Assembly: GCA_020086605.1 (NCBI GenBank)
Contig: JACBWW010000003.1
Location: 3,465,079-3,529,078, forward strand
From: Lanius collurio
Lineage: Eukaryota; Chordata; Aves; Passeriformes; Laniidae
Direction of reading: 5' to 3'
DNA: 64,000 nt
This document shows positions 40,470-53,399 of the stretch, one piece after another. A model generated the notes under the pieces. The model was not told where the DNA came from, made no database searches, and worked only from the letters and a program-made list of their open reading frames with translations. The translations under genes were made by a program, and so were the position numbers. Within the stretch, counting starts at the first letter, position 1. Every line of letters starts with the position of its first letter.

Positions 40470-40522
40470 ACAGGTTGGCGGAGCTGCAAGACACAGGAGC
40501 CAAATATCGTCAGACGGAGCAG
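40470..40522 (+). other. Weak exon-like segment (53 nt)
   Basis: A strong pyrimidine tract (TTTCACTCTCTTCTCTCCC, 40433-40451) leads to CCACAG at 40464-40469 and the segment ends in CAG followed by GTACTT. One frame (from 40472) is open and reads RLAELQDTGAKYRQTEQ, a hydrophilic, coiled-coil-like peptide. I cannot assign it to a protein. The minus strand here also has an acceptor-like TGTGTCTTGCAG, so the signal is ambiguous. A chance match is likely. Confidence 0.15.
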
Positions 40523-42408
40523 GTACTTCAATCCAGCTGGGATCATTCCTTCAGGCACAGTGCTGTGCTAATGTGATTGCACATCTTCCTGCTGGAGCTA
40601 GTCTAGGTAATCTGAAGTGATAGGAAGCAAATGTCTGCAAGTGACTTCCCAGCTCCCTCCCTTCCTTTGTGACCCTGTACTCGGGGCTCTCATCTAACAA
40701 AGGAAAGGTACAAGGAATACCACTGGCTCATCAACTTTCACATGCAAAGGGAAAGCATCAGTCAAAAACGACTGTTAAAGATGAGTTGGACAGATGCTTG
40801 CAAACTGATATATTATGAAGTTACCAGGAAGCTGGAGAGAATTCACGTTACAAAAATAGGATTTCCAAATAAATCTAATATGGGTTCTTTAGAAAAAAAT
40901 CAGATCTGTCTGCCCATGTGTGATCTTACTATGTGGATGCATGGGTGGACTACTATCAGGACTGAACAGCATCTAACCTAGTTTTTAACAATTTGTTGAA
41001 AGGATCTACATTTTTTGTCTCAGTGAAAACCGATATTGTCATCAAAGTTCTGATAGGAAGTTAAATATGAGGGTCGTGCAAAAAGAGATGGACTTACATA
41101 AATTCTAAAGACTAGTCAGTTATGCAACACCATTGTATTTCAGGTTAAGAAACATAATAATCATTTTTTCTGGAAACAAAATTACTGGATTTTAATAATA
41201 AGCATGAGCTGCCGTCCTTCTTCCAGATTACACCATCATTTAAACATTCTTCAAGTTGCCTGCCATCACCCACATTTTCTGCTTCTTTCAGATCCTGGCC
41301 CTCATTTTCTAAATAATGTTTAAATTGGGGGAAGAAATTTTAAAAAATTCTAGACATATTTTATTGAATATTTTTCACATGTTACAAACAAAAAAAGACA
41401 CCTCCTAGACTCCTGCCCGAAATTGTCTGTTCAGAGTGCAAAAGAGATCTGCATCTAAAACAAAACCACAACCCACAAGACAGGCAAACAACTTTGAAAG
41501 TTTTGCCTACCTTCTCCAGTCTCATCTCTCACCTTTCATTTCCAGATAAGAACTGAATAGCCACCAGAGAAACCAATCATGCTTCTTTTTCCAATGTGAT
41601 ATCCCCTCTGGCTATGTAACTTATGTCTGGCCTAATAAAGGAAGAGCTACTTATATCTTGAGTATACCCAGTTCAGACTTGGGTGTTTTAATCTTCAGCT
41701 GCTCAAAAATAGTGGGTTTTGTCAGAGTTAGTATATCAAGTGATTACTGCTGTATCAAATAAAGTTACTTAACATGGTAGAGATCATAGCTGGACAATGA
41801 ACTACAACTTGGCTTTCTGCCATTTTTGGACCTCTGTTGTCTTAGAAAGTAAATAATAACTCCTATCTTTTCCTATTGGTGACTTCCTTGACAAAAACAA
41901 CTAATTTCAATACACTTCCCAGTCTTTTCTTGCCTTTCTTAAGGACTGGCACATCCTCTTCTTTGTGTAGCAAGTTTTAGCTGATTTGAAGTTACCAAGA
42001 AGCTTTTTTTAACTTTTAAATTGAGATTTCCAAAAAAGTCCCTTTAGAAACTCACAGTGCCCTGGAGGGCTCTTGCTCCAGGCAGCTGAGAAAACTCATG
42101 AAGATACTGTAAAATCTTACTTTTGAACAATTCTTCCTTCCTCAACTTCAGCCAGGTTATTTCCCCAGCAAACTGCACATTAGACTGGCAGCTATCTTGC
42201 CTGTCTTTCTCTCCCTTTTGGTTTTTTTGCCTCTGTTTGTATTTTCCATGAACTGATGCATCTCTAAACATGCCCATTATATTTTATTTCCCATTCATCA
42301 GTACAGGAAATTGCTCTAGTTGTGGTCTCTCGCTCACAGTTCTTCCCTTCAGGTGCTGCAATAGGAATTTGTCTTCATTTCCAACATGTTACAGAAAAAT
42401 ACTTGTTT
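40523..42408. other. Non-coding stretch, nothing recognised
   Basis: No gene or transposon supported. GAGGGTCGTGCAAAAAG at about 41069-41085 resembles a mariner-type terminal word but has no partner. Confidence 0.5.
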
Positions 42409-43146
42409 TCAGCTGCTGTGTGTGTATGCCTTGAGGTTTTTTATAGCAGAGAAAAAGGAAAGATGTAGCAGGTATCCTTCAGTAGCACACACCATTCCCT
42501 CTTCCTTTACTGCTTTTATAACACCATAAATGAAATAAGGGATAAGAGGCAAACTGCATGAGGAAACCCACACAGAATTATGCTGACAGCCTGAAGAGGT
42601 GCACTGTAACTCACTGTTCATGACTGCCCACACGTTCTGGAGCTGTGAGTTCACTCCTGGTTCATGTCTCTGCAATGCAATGTGAAGGGGGTTTGGCTCC
42701 TGAGATAGTATTTCTCTTCTCACACTCATCAGTGTGGGTCTCCCTATCATCAGCTCCCCATAAAGCAGACTTTGTGCTGAGTCCTCAGTCTTCCTGCAGC
42801 TCCTCCTCTTCATGTTAACAGGGCGAATGGAAAGCAAAATCAACACAAATGTCAGACTCACCCAACAATCAGCTGACACATGAAGTCTTATGGTAAGCCA
42901 AACTTCACATGGCTCAGCCTCTTCCTTTGAACACACAATAAACACAAACCTCACACCTGGGCTACCACACCCATTTGTCTGGTGTCTGTGAGGGATAGTG
43001 TCCTTTGAGCCATGGGCTCCTGAGTAGCCCCTGGGTCTGGAACGACAGGAACAGGTGGGAAAACTGGGACAGAAACACCTTGTCAGACCAAAGATCCTTG
43101 TAAACTTTTCTCTGACAATACCTGTCAGAAAACACTCCTGAAACAA
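42409..43146 (-). other. Longest gap-free open frame (245 codons), unidentified
   Basis: An uninterrupted minus-strand frame with ATG. The translation has Cys- and Arg-rich N-terminal segments, a hydrophobic stretch in the middle (about residues 80-108, WLTIRLHVSADCWVSLTF onward) and no domain, zinc-binding pattern or retroviral/LINE motif I know. It is clearly longer than other frames in the window, and local GC is only moderately raised. There is no promoter, poly(A) or splice evidence. It may be a chance frame, a fossil retroelement or a lineage-specific gene; I do not assign a function. Confidence 0.15.
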
Positions 43147-43599
43147 TTAGCATGTATCGCCTGAAAGATCTGCATCTCTCAGTGGCAACTCAAACTTCTG
43201 AGCCAGAAACAATTTTCTCATATTTATAAATTTTTCTTTCATTATTTTTACCAATCACTTTTTATCTCACATAAATTTTTCCAAAACAAACCCCACATTA
43301 TGAGAAAAACTGCCTTCCTTGTTTGGGACTTACTAATGACTGGCTTCATTTGATGACTTCAATATTATTGCAGTAGAAATAGCATTGAGCATAGTTTTCA
43401 TTGAACTACAAAATGGGGTGTTGTAAGGTGTTTTGAACTATGACAGTGTGCCCCAGCCAAATCATCTTTAGTTATTCCTATTGGAGCCCTCAGAGAGAGA
43501 CCAGGCTGGAATTACCTTCACCAGCTTCACTTGGCCCTCCACCTTCAGGTGTAGCAGGTCAGGTCCTGGAGGGTTCTTAAGCCCAGTCAGAGGGGTCGG

Positions 43600-43695
43600 T
43601 GGGGAAGAAGACGAAGACAAAAAAGATGACGAAGAGGAAGAAGAAGATGAAGAAGAAGAGGAAGAAGAAGACAAAGAAAAAGACGAGTGAGAGGG
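43600..43695. repeat. (GAA/GAG/GAC)n purine tract
   Basis: Almost pure purine on the plus strand. One plus-strand frame reads it as a Glu/Asp/Lys run and the minus strand as poly-Ser. Both come from the triplet repeat and are not evidence of a protein. Confidence 0.85.
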
Positions 43696-44060
43696 GCTCT
43701 CTGTCCTGTTCTGTCTTATTGTTTGGATTTCTTGGACTAACTTGGCTCCTGATCACTGGATGGGTTTTGTTGTTGCCATCATCTTGACTCTGCTTGCCTG
43801 GATCTCGAGCTTCAAGGACTGAAAGGTACTGAAAGATAAACTGTGCTAAATTGGAATTGGGAAAAGAGAAGCTGAAAGACTGACTACCAAGATAGCAAGG
43901 AATAGATAAAGAGGACTGTGCTACATTGGATTAAGAACCAATGGTATTATCTGAAAAGTGTGTGTGGAGCTCTTGGACAAAGTAAAGAGACAAATCAAGT
44001 AATGTGTAATCTCATGCACAGCAGTTGCAAAATGTATATGTGCTGTATTATAGATAAGCT

Positions 44061-44166
44061 AGTAAAATGTATAAGTACTGTCTTAAGTAAGTATAAGTAA
44101 GTAAACTGTATAAGTTATGCATAAATATGTAAAAGTAGTATAATGTGTAAGTATAAAATAAGTTAG
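44061..44166. repeat. Degenerate GTATAAGTA-like array
   Basis: Repeated words TGTATAAGTA, AAGTAAGTATAAGTAAGTAAA, CTGTATAAGTT, TAAAAGTAGTATAA, GTGTAAGTATAAAATAAG. Period is irregular (about 9-14 bases), typical of an old cryptic minisatellite. Confidence 0.65.
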
Positions 44167-44551
44167 CATAATACACAAAAGAGGTGATAAGTAGCTATTA
44201 TTGAACAAATTAGAAGATGTGAGAGTTCCCACATGATGCCCAAAGAGGTGATGCATATTTTAAACAATAAGAAGCTTCTGTGTAATCACATTGATTCATT
44301 GAACAGAAGTGCTGAGTTCCCACAATGGGGAGGAGTGTTCCCTAATGCATATCACCTCAAATACATCTAACTCAAATTTTATGTGCCATTTGATTTGTGG
44401 CTCTTGCCTCGTCATGATGTCCCTCTGCAGTATTTTGCAGACCTCTCTTATTATTAGAACCTTGATTAACTTTTTAGAACCTGTGATTTTTTTTTTCACA
44501 TTATTACTCACTTTTTTCTTAAACCATTCATTAGGATGATAAAGAGCACAT

Positions 44552-44643
44552 ATATCACAGAATGGCTTGGGTTGGAAGGCTTAAAGATCAATTAGTTCCA
44601 AGCCCTCATGCTGAGGGCAGAGACACCTTCCCCTAGATCCATG
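44552..44643 (-). mobile_element. Short CR1 3' tail, minus strand
   Basis: On the plus strand ATCACAGAATGGCTTGGGTTGGAAGG then TTAAAGATCAATTAGTTCCAAGCCC and GGCAGAGACACCTTCCCCTAGATCCA: the inverted last ~90 bases of a CR1 3' UTR. Extreme 5' truncation; no coding sequence. Confidence 0.85.
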
Positions 44644-46619
44644 TAAGTCTTCATTAGTGATCTTCCACTGTGAAAATTTATTTCTACGTTATTTTTGTCA
44701 CACCATTTTTTTAATTCATGCAAGATTTCCTCTTATCTCACAACAAGTCAGTTCAAGAATTTTTGGAGAAGAAACTCCAAAGAGAAATTATTTTGGAAAA
44801 CCAAATAGCTACATTAACTGATTTTTCTTACTTACATACTTGTTGACTTCTTTAAAGAAGTCATAGATCATTAATGGATTGGAATTCTTACTATAACAAC
44901 TCAACAATTCTTTTCTGATGTGTTTGAATGATTCACTCTACATGTATAATAGGCCTTATTCTATTTATCCTTAATGTAATTATTCATGTTATCTAATCCT
45001 TTACTGTAATTTTTACAGATTTTTCTGGCTATATATATGCCTTGGAGATTTAAAATAGTTCCTGAATGATCTAAAAAGCTGCATCTTCAGTCTGTGTTAC
45101 AAGGGAAATTACATGCCACAGTTAATATTTCATCCAAGGGAACCTATAGAATCCAAGAGGAAGACTTTTTTAAATTGTTAAAGTTAACTTTACTGATTTT
45201 TTCCTTAACCCTGCATATTTATATCTTAATTTTGAGATAGATATCAGGAGTTTCACCCATAAATATGAATTATTCTGTTTCTAGTTTTCAAAAATCTTCT
45301 TATGAAAAAAAAAATTCTTTTGTCACTATAAAATTATCTTTTCTGAAATCCTTTCAGATCTCCTGGGAAGCTTCTTGCCCCAGAAAAATGATTAGTACCT
45401 TTTATACCTTTTGTAAATTGTTTCTTAGACTCTTTCTTGAGTTTTATTATATGTTCAAATCAATAATTATCATAAAGTTCTCTTTTGATTCCTCCCTTTG
45501 TATAAGAATCAAGCTTTGGCTCTGCTATACAGAGGAGGCACAGCAGCCTGTGCAAATACAGAGAGATGTAAATTCTTGGATATTCAAAGGGAATGCAAAC
45601 TGAAAGATAAGAACTGATGTCTGTTTCTTGATGTCTTTTGAGAGTGATGGCTTAAACCTGAAAGATACCAGTGAACAAGTTTGGCATTAAATCTGTACTT
45701 CATAAGTCTGGAAAGTGGAAGCATATATAAAAATGCTCTAGTATATAAGAAATAATGTAGCTTGAGTGGAGAAAGGTATTATTTAAACCCCCAAACTTAA
45801 GCCAACTGACATTTGTCTCTACATACACAGCCTCTGTCTCACCAAACATTTAGGTTAAACTGTGCTAACATGTATACAACCACATACACCAACAGATTGC
45901 AGTCACTGACACAAAATAGGTTGTACACTCTGTTCATAGGGTTTTTGCTTTTCAGATGATATGAATGCTTAAAATGAGTAGAGGCTCCACTGTTTGGCCA
46001 TAATACTCCAAAGAATTGTTCCACAGAGCAAAAAGTTAAGTCCACTTTCTTCTAAAATACTGCGTACCTGGGATTTTTCCTGCTGTTGGGAAGGAACCAT
46101 GAAACTCAGCGGATGCATAAGTGACTTATTTATAAAAACCATTCTAATAAAATCCTAAAACTCAGTGCAGAAGTTGGACATCTTCGAGAAGGTTGGGAAC
46201 TCCATAGCGTAAGTATCTTGGGTTTTAGCCTAGCAAAGAAATTTTACAGATTTTTTTTACTTACTAAAACAAACAAAAAACCCCACCAAAAGACCTGAAA
46301 ATAAAACACATAAATTGAGATTACTTTAGATACTTGAGACACAAATAAATATTTTTGTTGTCTCTAGATAGACACACCAACAAACAAGTGAACACAGAAT
46401 CTCTTCCATCACAATTGGCAAAGGGAAAAATAATTTTTTCTCCTCCATACAGAGTGGTTTGTTTCTGCCATCTATCCAGATAAGCTATTAAGGAAAACCT
46501 GAAGTGAATTGAGGGTGTTTCACATTAAAACATTCTTGACCTTCTTGAGACTCAGCATTGTACGAGGAGCACATTTTAAATTCCCAAGAGAATTCTTTCT
46601 TCCGACTAATGTTTAGGTT
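44644..46619. other. AT-rich non-coding stretch, nothing recognised
   Basis: No gene or transposon recognised. A 112-codon plus frame at 45265-45603 is Phe/Ser/Lys-rich, as expected from AT-rich DNA. Confidence 0.5.
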
Positions 46620-46830
46620 TACTTCACATAATTGAGTTCCAATCAAAAGTATAACAATAATCAAAATTAATGCTCATATGGTGTTTAATTATTTAAAAGT
46701 CAGTTTGGTTGACCTTTCTGCACCATACTGCAAGTGCACCAATCAGTGAAATGCTTTATGGAGAACAAAATACAGCTACTTTGTTTCATTGGAAATTGCC
46801 ATAATCTTGTGATAGTCATACTATAAATTA
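46620..46830. promoter_or_regulatory. Candidate conserved enhancer block
   Basis: SOX-like ACAATAA at 46654-46660, AAATTAATGC at 46664-46673, an E-box CATATG at 46675-46680, TTTAATTATTTAAA near 46684-46697 and CCAATCAGTG near 46739. No repeat homology. Word content only; conservation not testable here. Confidence 0.22.
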
Positions 46831-49800
46831 TGGGTAAGGGAACAAGATATTGCATTAGATGAATACTGCCTTTTTAGTCTATTAATATACTATTCTGGGG
46901 GCATGATTTTAAATCCACTGCACAGCAAAGTGACTGAAAATTATTCCATCCTGACAACTTTAACAGATCACAAGTGAAACATGGTAAGAAAGTCTCAATG
47001 CTGTTGATACCGAACAGAAGCAGTCACCTCAGAAGACATCCAGTATTGGTCCTCTCTCCACATTCTCACCAAAACAGATACTTTCATTACACAGAGGACT
47101 ATTTCATCCTAGGCTGGTGATAGTATGATTGAAATACATGTTAAAGTGGTCCAGAAGGAGTGCACTAGAGGTTCACTGTCAAAGAATATTTAATGTCTGC
47201 CAGTCGTGTATAAGAAGCTAGAACATTTTACCTACTGATGCTGGTATGAAAAGTGCAGAAAGATAAGTTGTAAGAGCAATGTCTTTTATTTTTTTTCTTA
47301 AATTTTTAGGATGGATAAGAGAATGACAAAATCATCTAAAATCAGAAAGAAGCTAAATAAACTGTTTTACAGCATCATTACACTATTTTAAACAAAACAC
47401 TATGATTATTACACTATTATTACACATTAGTAAACACTAAACTTTTACACTATTTTAAATTCAACAGAATAATTTTCTAACTGCTACTGCTGTTAGAAAC
47501 ACTATAGGAAGCTTGTTTTAAAGCATTTTTTTTCAAACATGAAAAATATTCCAGCTACTGCTATGGTTTCTGTTCTCTTGCTAATAAGTGTAAGTAAAGA
47601 CAAATAACATCTTTAGTACTTTTCCCGCTGGTGAATTCTTAATTAAATAGTTCATTAGTAGATTATCTAACCTTCATTTAATGAGGCCCTCCAGATGTTG
47701 TGTCTTAAGTGAAGCAAAAAGGAAAACAGCTGAGTGCTGAAAGCACAACATAATTGGATATGGTCAAGTTGGAAAAAAACTGAATTCTCATGTTACCGTT
47801 ACTATAATAACGTATGATTTTTTCCTAGGAATTGTCACTGAGTGATGACCTAGAGAAAATCCTTTAACCATCTCCAGTTATAATTTTAAATATCCTTAAC
47901 TTCTATTTAACATTAGGCTTCTCCCCACTATTTATATGCAGCTGTCTCTAACACTTAGAGATTACAGCTTGCACTTTTCTGGTTGTTTTATGACAATTCC
48001 ATTTTTATAATAAAGTTTCTTCTATTTGTTCCTTCTAAGGAACCATGTCCAGTATAGATTCATATTTCCTGTCCTTAATTGCTACATAGAAAAGTCATCT
48101 CAAGTTATTCTGTACAGGGTTTCTCATGGGATAACAATTAACCAGAAATAAAGCATTTAATATTTAAGTAGAACAAACAGAATTTTCGTACAGGCTAGAA
48201 AACAACCTAATAGCATAACTGACTCTCCAAAAGTCTAAATTTAAAACCCTGCCTACATAAGCATGATGAGAAACTTTTAAAACAAAATATAAAAATTTAT
48301 TTTTGGTAAACACATTGAACCTTATTGGAGAAGTATTACATTTTCTTCTACACAAACATGGTTACAATTCCTGTAACTTTTCAGTTATTATTAGAATTAT
48401 TCTCTTCTTATTAGAATTGTAAAATTAGTCATGTGACACTTCTTTGCAGACTTCCACAACAGAATTTAGATATAGGAAGATGAAGTATGAGATCTTGGGT
48501 TTATGACGGAAAATTCTATGAAAATATCAATTTGATGCACTCTGTCAGTCAAAAAGGAAAATCAACCATTAGGAACTAAGAGAAAAAGAATATTTTACTA
48601 CGTCACTCAGCAAATACATATCCGATCCACATCTTGAACAACAAAAGGTACCTCCTTCTCATCCCTGCTTCTCATGGAGGAGATCATTGAATCAAAAAAG
48701 ATTCAGAACAGGGCAAGAACAGACAAGAATATGGATCACTTAGGAAGTAATTCAGTTTCTTTAATTTAGAAAACAACAAAAAAAAACTATAGCAGGGTAT
48801 GATAAAATCATGTTTGGGATGGGAAGAGTTGGCAGGAGTGGCCAATGTGCTGTCACTCGAAGAGTAATAACCAAGAGCTAAAAAGAGGAAGATTCACAGA
48901 GAAGAAGACAATCTTTCCAAAAGCAATGTAGTTAAGAATGGAATGCCTTGTGGTAAAATGATATAAATACAAGGAAGCCATTAAATATTCAGGAATCACA
49001 ATTGAGTGAGGAACTCTCAGATGACTGGAGGAAGGTAAAGCATCCTTTCCTTTTTTTTGGAAAAGATTTCTTCCTTTTACAAGAACACAAAATAATAAAG
49101 TTTATAAAAAATCTCCTTTGAGAGTATTTTCCCTGTTTCATTACTATTATTCTGTATTTTTTCTCTTTTTGCTTCAAAGTTCATGAAGATATACATAATA
49201 TTGTATATTTTTATTATTCCTTTGACTATCAACAATTGTTCTGATCTTAAGAAAGTTCCACAGTGGAAAATAGGAAAAACAATATAGACTTTTGAAAATA
49301 AATAATTCTATGCTTTTCATTATTTATATTTTTTATATATATAATGAAGTAGAAATAAAAATATGGACTTCTGGTGGTATAATTTTTCAAAGAAACATTA
49401 TAAGATTAGAAATTCTAAATGAAGCAAGAACATGTTAATTTCTAACTTTCTCATAAAAATGTTCAAGTGCAATAAAAGTAATATTTTCTTATAGAAGTTT
49501 TTTCTAAATTGACATTGGTTTATTAGCAGGATATGCTTGTATTTGATATGTTATTAGTTGAATCAAAATCTTGGAAAACTGAGCATTTTTCCATCTTTCT
49601 GCCAAGTGTTTACTGTATAGGTACATATAAAAGTTTATACACTTTTACTTATTTTATCTGGTTTTTAAACACTGAGGTGATTGGATCTACTATTATTTTT
49701 AAAGTTTTTACACACATTCTATGAATAAACATATTCTGAAAATATCATAAAAAGGCAAAAAGGCAATCCTACAGTCATTTAAAACTGACATCATGCACAA

Positions 49801-52800
49801 ATACCTGTAAGGGTTTGCTGGACCATGTGGACATGAGGAGGGGATATAGTGAGGGAAATAAGTTGATACCCTCAGTGCTTTCCAAGAGCTATGCTCAAAA
49901 TGTGAGCAAGCAGACTACAAAGGCAAAACCTTAACTCATTCCTGTCTTTTGCATTTGGTAGTTGCACTTGTTTCTTTGATCATCAGTTCTGCTGATCTCA
50001 GGCTAAACTAAAACTGCCTGGCTTTCCTCCAGGTATTTATTTCTCCTTAAGAGACTAATAGGGTAAAGTAAACACTAGTAAACAGTGTTTTATTCATAAT
50101 GGGGATTATATGTTTATCTAAGTATTCTAAAACCTTGTGTTAGCACTTAAGACCTGACTCACATTACGGTCAGATAGTTTAATGTGGTGCTTCATAATCC
50201 TGACAAACTGCTCAGAACTGTTCTCCATGGTGAAGGGCACCTGCACCTTGCCACTTGCAGAGCATTCTCAGAGAGAATTCTCAGAGGGTGAACCATCTAC
50301 AAGGAGGTAACCATGACGGACTGGTTTTCTATCTGGCACAACTCAGTGGACATTTGTATTTATGTATTTGATCTATGAGCTGTGTTGAGACTGAGTACTT
50401 GATGGAACACTCATAACAACCATTTTTCTACTCGTTAGTAAGGTTAGTGAGGAGTCACCCACACCCCAAAATCTTGTTTCAGTACTCTGATTGGGTCATC
50501 TAATCTTTCTAGATTCTTTCTATCTCCATTAAATTTAAACTGAGCTTTCTTTCTTTAATAAATTAAATTCTTCTTTAATTATAATGAACACTTAAAGGAA
50601 TAAAGATTAGCTCAAAATGGTAGTCATGCAGAACCAATATATGAGATACAAGCACATCAAATTCAAACTGCCACTTGATTTTTTTTTAAGTAATTGTGAA
50701 TATTTTTCTTACAACGTCAGTTAATACCAGTAAGGATGATTTCCATCAATAAAGAACAGAATAGTCTGTCTGAACAGTGAGGACAGAGAAGGTATTTGGG
50801 AGTTAGTATGCAGAAACTACTTAAACAAGCTTTTACAAACCCGATTTTGCCATGACTGTACTTAAGCTCCAAGACTCCTAGGAAACAGATCAATCAGACT
50901 AAGTGGCTCTATTCTTAAAAGACTGTATGAATTGATGTGAAATTGTTTATAATTCACACTAACTACAGTAGAAGTGTGAATTCACCACAATCCGGTGTGT
51001 ATTTGAAAACTGCATAGTAAAACTCAATGGATATCAAGGTGTTTACTGGATCTTGGGCAATGGCTTAGAAATGTGTTCTCCAGGTAAGTACAAGTATTCC
51101 CAGGACAAAGATCCTTTGCAAAACCAGAAATCAGCTTGAGTCCTTGTGTTTATTTTCTCTAAGGATAGTCACTTAGAGGTGTTAGGAGGTTCTGATACAG
51201 CTGTCTGGGCTTCTTTGAAATCAAATATTCTGTGAGTCATTTTCCCCCTGTATCAGAGTTGCAAAAATACATCATGTTTTCTTCATTTGACATTGCCATG
51301 AGTTATTTGAGACAAAAGCATGGTGAAATAGGAAAAGATGACAGAAAATTCCTATGCTAGGTATCACTAATATAAATTAGCCCTATTTTTTCTTTTGCAA
51401 TTCATTTATGCCAATTTAAATGGCACATTTCTGTTCTAAAGTGTGAGTAAATACTAATGAACTGCTCCAAGGAATATGCATAGTAGAAATGCTTGTTTTG
51501 CACAGAGCTGTAGCAATGACCAACACTAAACTATGGTCACATCTCACATCATACTGCACAAAACCCCGTGGGAGAAGCTAAGCTATTCAGCATGACTCAA
51601 ACACTAGCACGTGCAGGTAGGACAAGTTAAAAAGCAAATCCAATGTAAAAAAACATGGACAGAGACCGGTGTTCTACCCTGCTTCCTTTAGGTCCCACTC
51701 GGAGCCTTACACTGCACTTTGCATCAGGGGCACAGATGAGCTCATGGTGAAGCACCAGTCTCTCAAACCACAGTTAATACAAGATTCAAAACCATCACAC
51801 AAAATCCTGTGGAGATTGCATCTTGGTATAAAAAAGGGATGGATTACTGTGTCAGGGTGCATATCTGAGAGAGTTGCAATCTTCTGAGAAAGCACAAAAA
51901 CCCAAAAGAAGCCTTTGGGAATCAAATTAGTCTGCTTATTTGACATGTGAAGGAATAGGCTTTTGCTACATGACAAAACACACTCAAATTTAGTAGGAAA
52001 TGTGTTTATTTTAATTATGCTATATGCAAATTTTCTGCAGCATGTACTATGAAAGTAATTATGTTGTTTTTACAAGCTACCTATCATAGATCCCTTCTAT
52101 TAAATCATTTTACTACTTTTGTGTAGATCACAAACCAGCAAGTAGAAGAACATAGATAAAATATTACAGTTCTCCTAAAGAGTAAATACTGTGCAAAGCG
52201 TAAAGTAGCCTTTATTCCAGCAGCCTGATTATACACAAGTGTGATGTGCAACAAATCACCAGCAGGAGGGAATACTTGGAACAGAACAAACTACTATTTT
52301 ATCAGTCATTTCTTTAAAAACACTGAGTAGTATACTAGAAGCACATTTTATGTTTGTGTGTACTGAATAAATTCCTGTTTAAAATATTGTGGTTTAGTTT
52401 GACTGTAGTATTTGATGGCAACACACGGTTCAGTTACTTATAAAAACAAAATACCAGAAAATAGCACAACAGGAAAATCTCTTTCAAACTCAGATTCATA
52501 AGACTATTTAATTTTGTTCCTATGAAGGATGTCAGCTGATTTATACTTTAACATATTTTAAATAAAAACACCAACAACAAACAGTAAAGAAAACCAAGAA
52601 TATTAAGTTGAAAGTCATACATTAACTGTGAAAGAATCAAAGCCTAATAGTGAAAATTAAAAATTTCTCTCATAAACCAAATATTTTGTGTGAGAGAACA
52701 AAAAACAAAGGAAAGGTCAGGAAATGGGATATTTCTTGCTTTGGTTTGCAAACCACAGGTTGCTTATAAAAATTTGGCAAGCACCAGAGACTTTTCATAT

Positions 52801-53399
52801 GAAAACTTAATGCTGAAAGTAATGGCAGAAAATGCTAAGCATATTTTATTTTGAAATTACACATTTGGCTTTTCATTATAACTTAGTACCATAGCCTTTA
52901 ACCTTCCATCAGTTTCAAGTTCCTAGCAAGACTTCAAACTTATCTTCACAATTAGAAGTTTTAGAAGCTTTCTGGTAAAACTGCAAGCACCTGTGTAAGA
53001 GCAAAAGGTCTTATAAAATTGGAAGTTGTATTTCGAGGTTTTTTAATTTGGTGTCTTTAAACATAAGGAATGATTGCATTAGGACAAATGACAACCATCT
53101 TTTTAGAACAGACGAAATTCAAACTGCCAAAGACAAGATAGAATTTGAACATCCTTACAAACCCCCTACTGATATGCACATCAGTGATGTCCTTTAGACT
53201 CAGCTCTAGTCTGCTGCCTTTGGAAATCTGTAGAAGTAGATTTAGTAGGAAATCCTATAGATTTCCTCTGACTCCTCCAGCAGGCTTTTCTTGTGCATCC
53301 CACGAGCCTTGTTCCCTGTGTGCTCTCTCCTCTTCTCAGTTGTGGACAAAGTCCTTGCTGTTCACCAGGCAAGCTACTATGAGAGCTACTCACTAAAAA
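46831..53399. other. AT-rich non-coding stretch, nothing recognised
   Basis: About 6.6 kb without a supported gene. It contains a cryptic repeat of TTACACTAT at 47378-47459, an enhancer-like TTAATTAAAT / TTCATTTAATGAGG block at about 47635-47685, a TA run at 49325-49343, and an isolated consensus donor-like CCAGGTAAGTA at about 51080 without an acceptor. Confidence 0.55.
47378..47459. repeat. Cryptic repeat of TTACACTAT(TTTAAA)
   Basis: TTACACTATTTTAAA occurs at 47378-47392 and again at 47445-47459, with partial copies TTACACTATTA and TTACAC in between (about 47408-47424). Local slippage or duplication product. Confidence 0.6.

Larger units (their letters stand above)
43440..44345. mobile_element. 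Unclassified retroelement-like block (possible LTR/ERV remnant)
   Basis: A composite block unlike the surrounding single-copy DNA: a CCAGCC/CTTCAGG-rich lead-in, an acidic-coding purine tract (43600-43695), a GTATAAGTA-like array (44061-44166), and a degenerate duplication of AAAGAGGTGAT...GAGTTCCCACA (from about 44177 and 44242, ending near 44330). The arrangement recalls avian endogenous retrovirus LTR flanks, but I recognise no gag, pol or env motif and no TG...CA ends. No viral gene is present in readable form. Confidence 0.25.

Noticed and set aside
41069..41085. GAGGGTCGTGCAAAAAG, resembling a mariner-type terminal inverted repeat word
   Set aside because: No second inverted copy and no transposase remnant found nearby.
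43468..43690. Poly-Ser (minus) and poly-Glu/Asp (plus) proteins
   Set aside because: Direct translations of a GAA/GAG-type triplet repeat in opposite strands; no domain outside the repeat.
51070..51095. Consensus splice-donor-like CCAGGTAAGTA
   Set aside because: The open frame behind it begins with a TAG directly after the only plausible acceptor, so no exon can be built.
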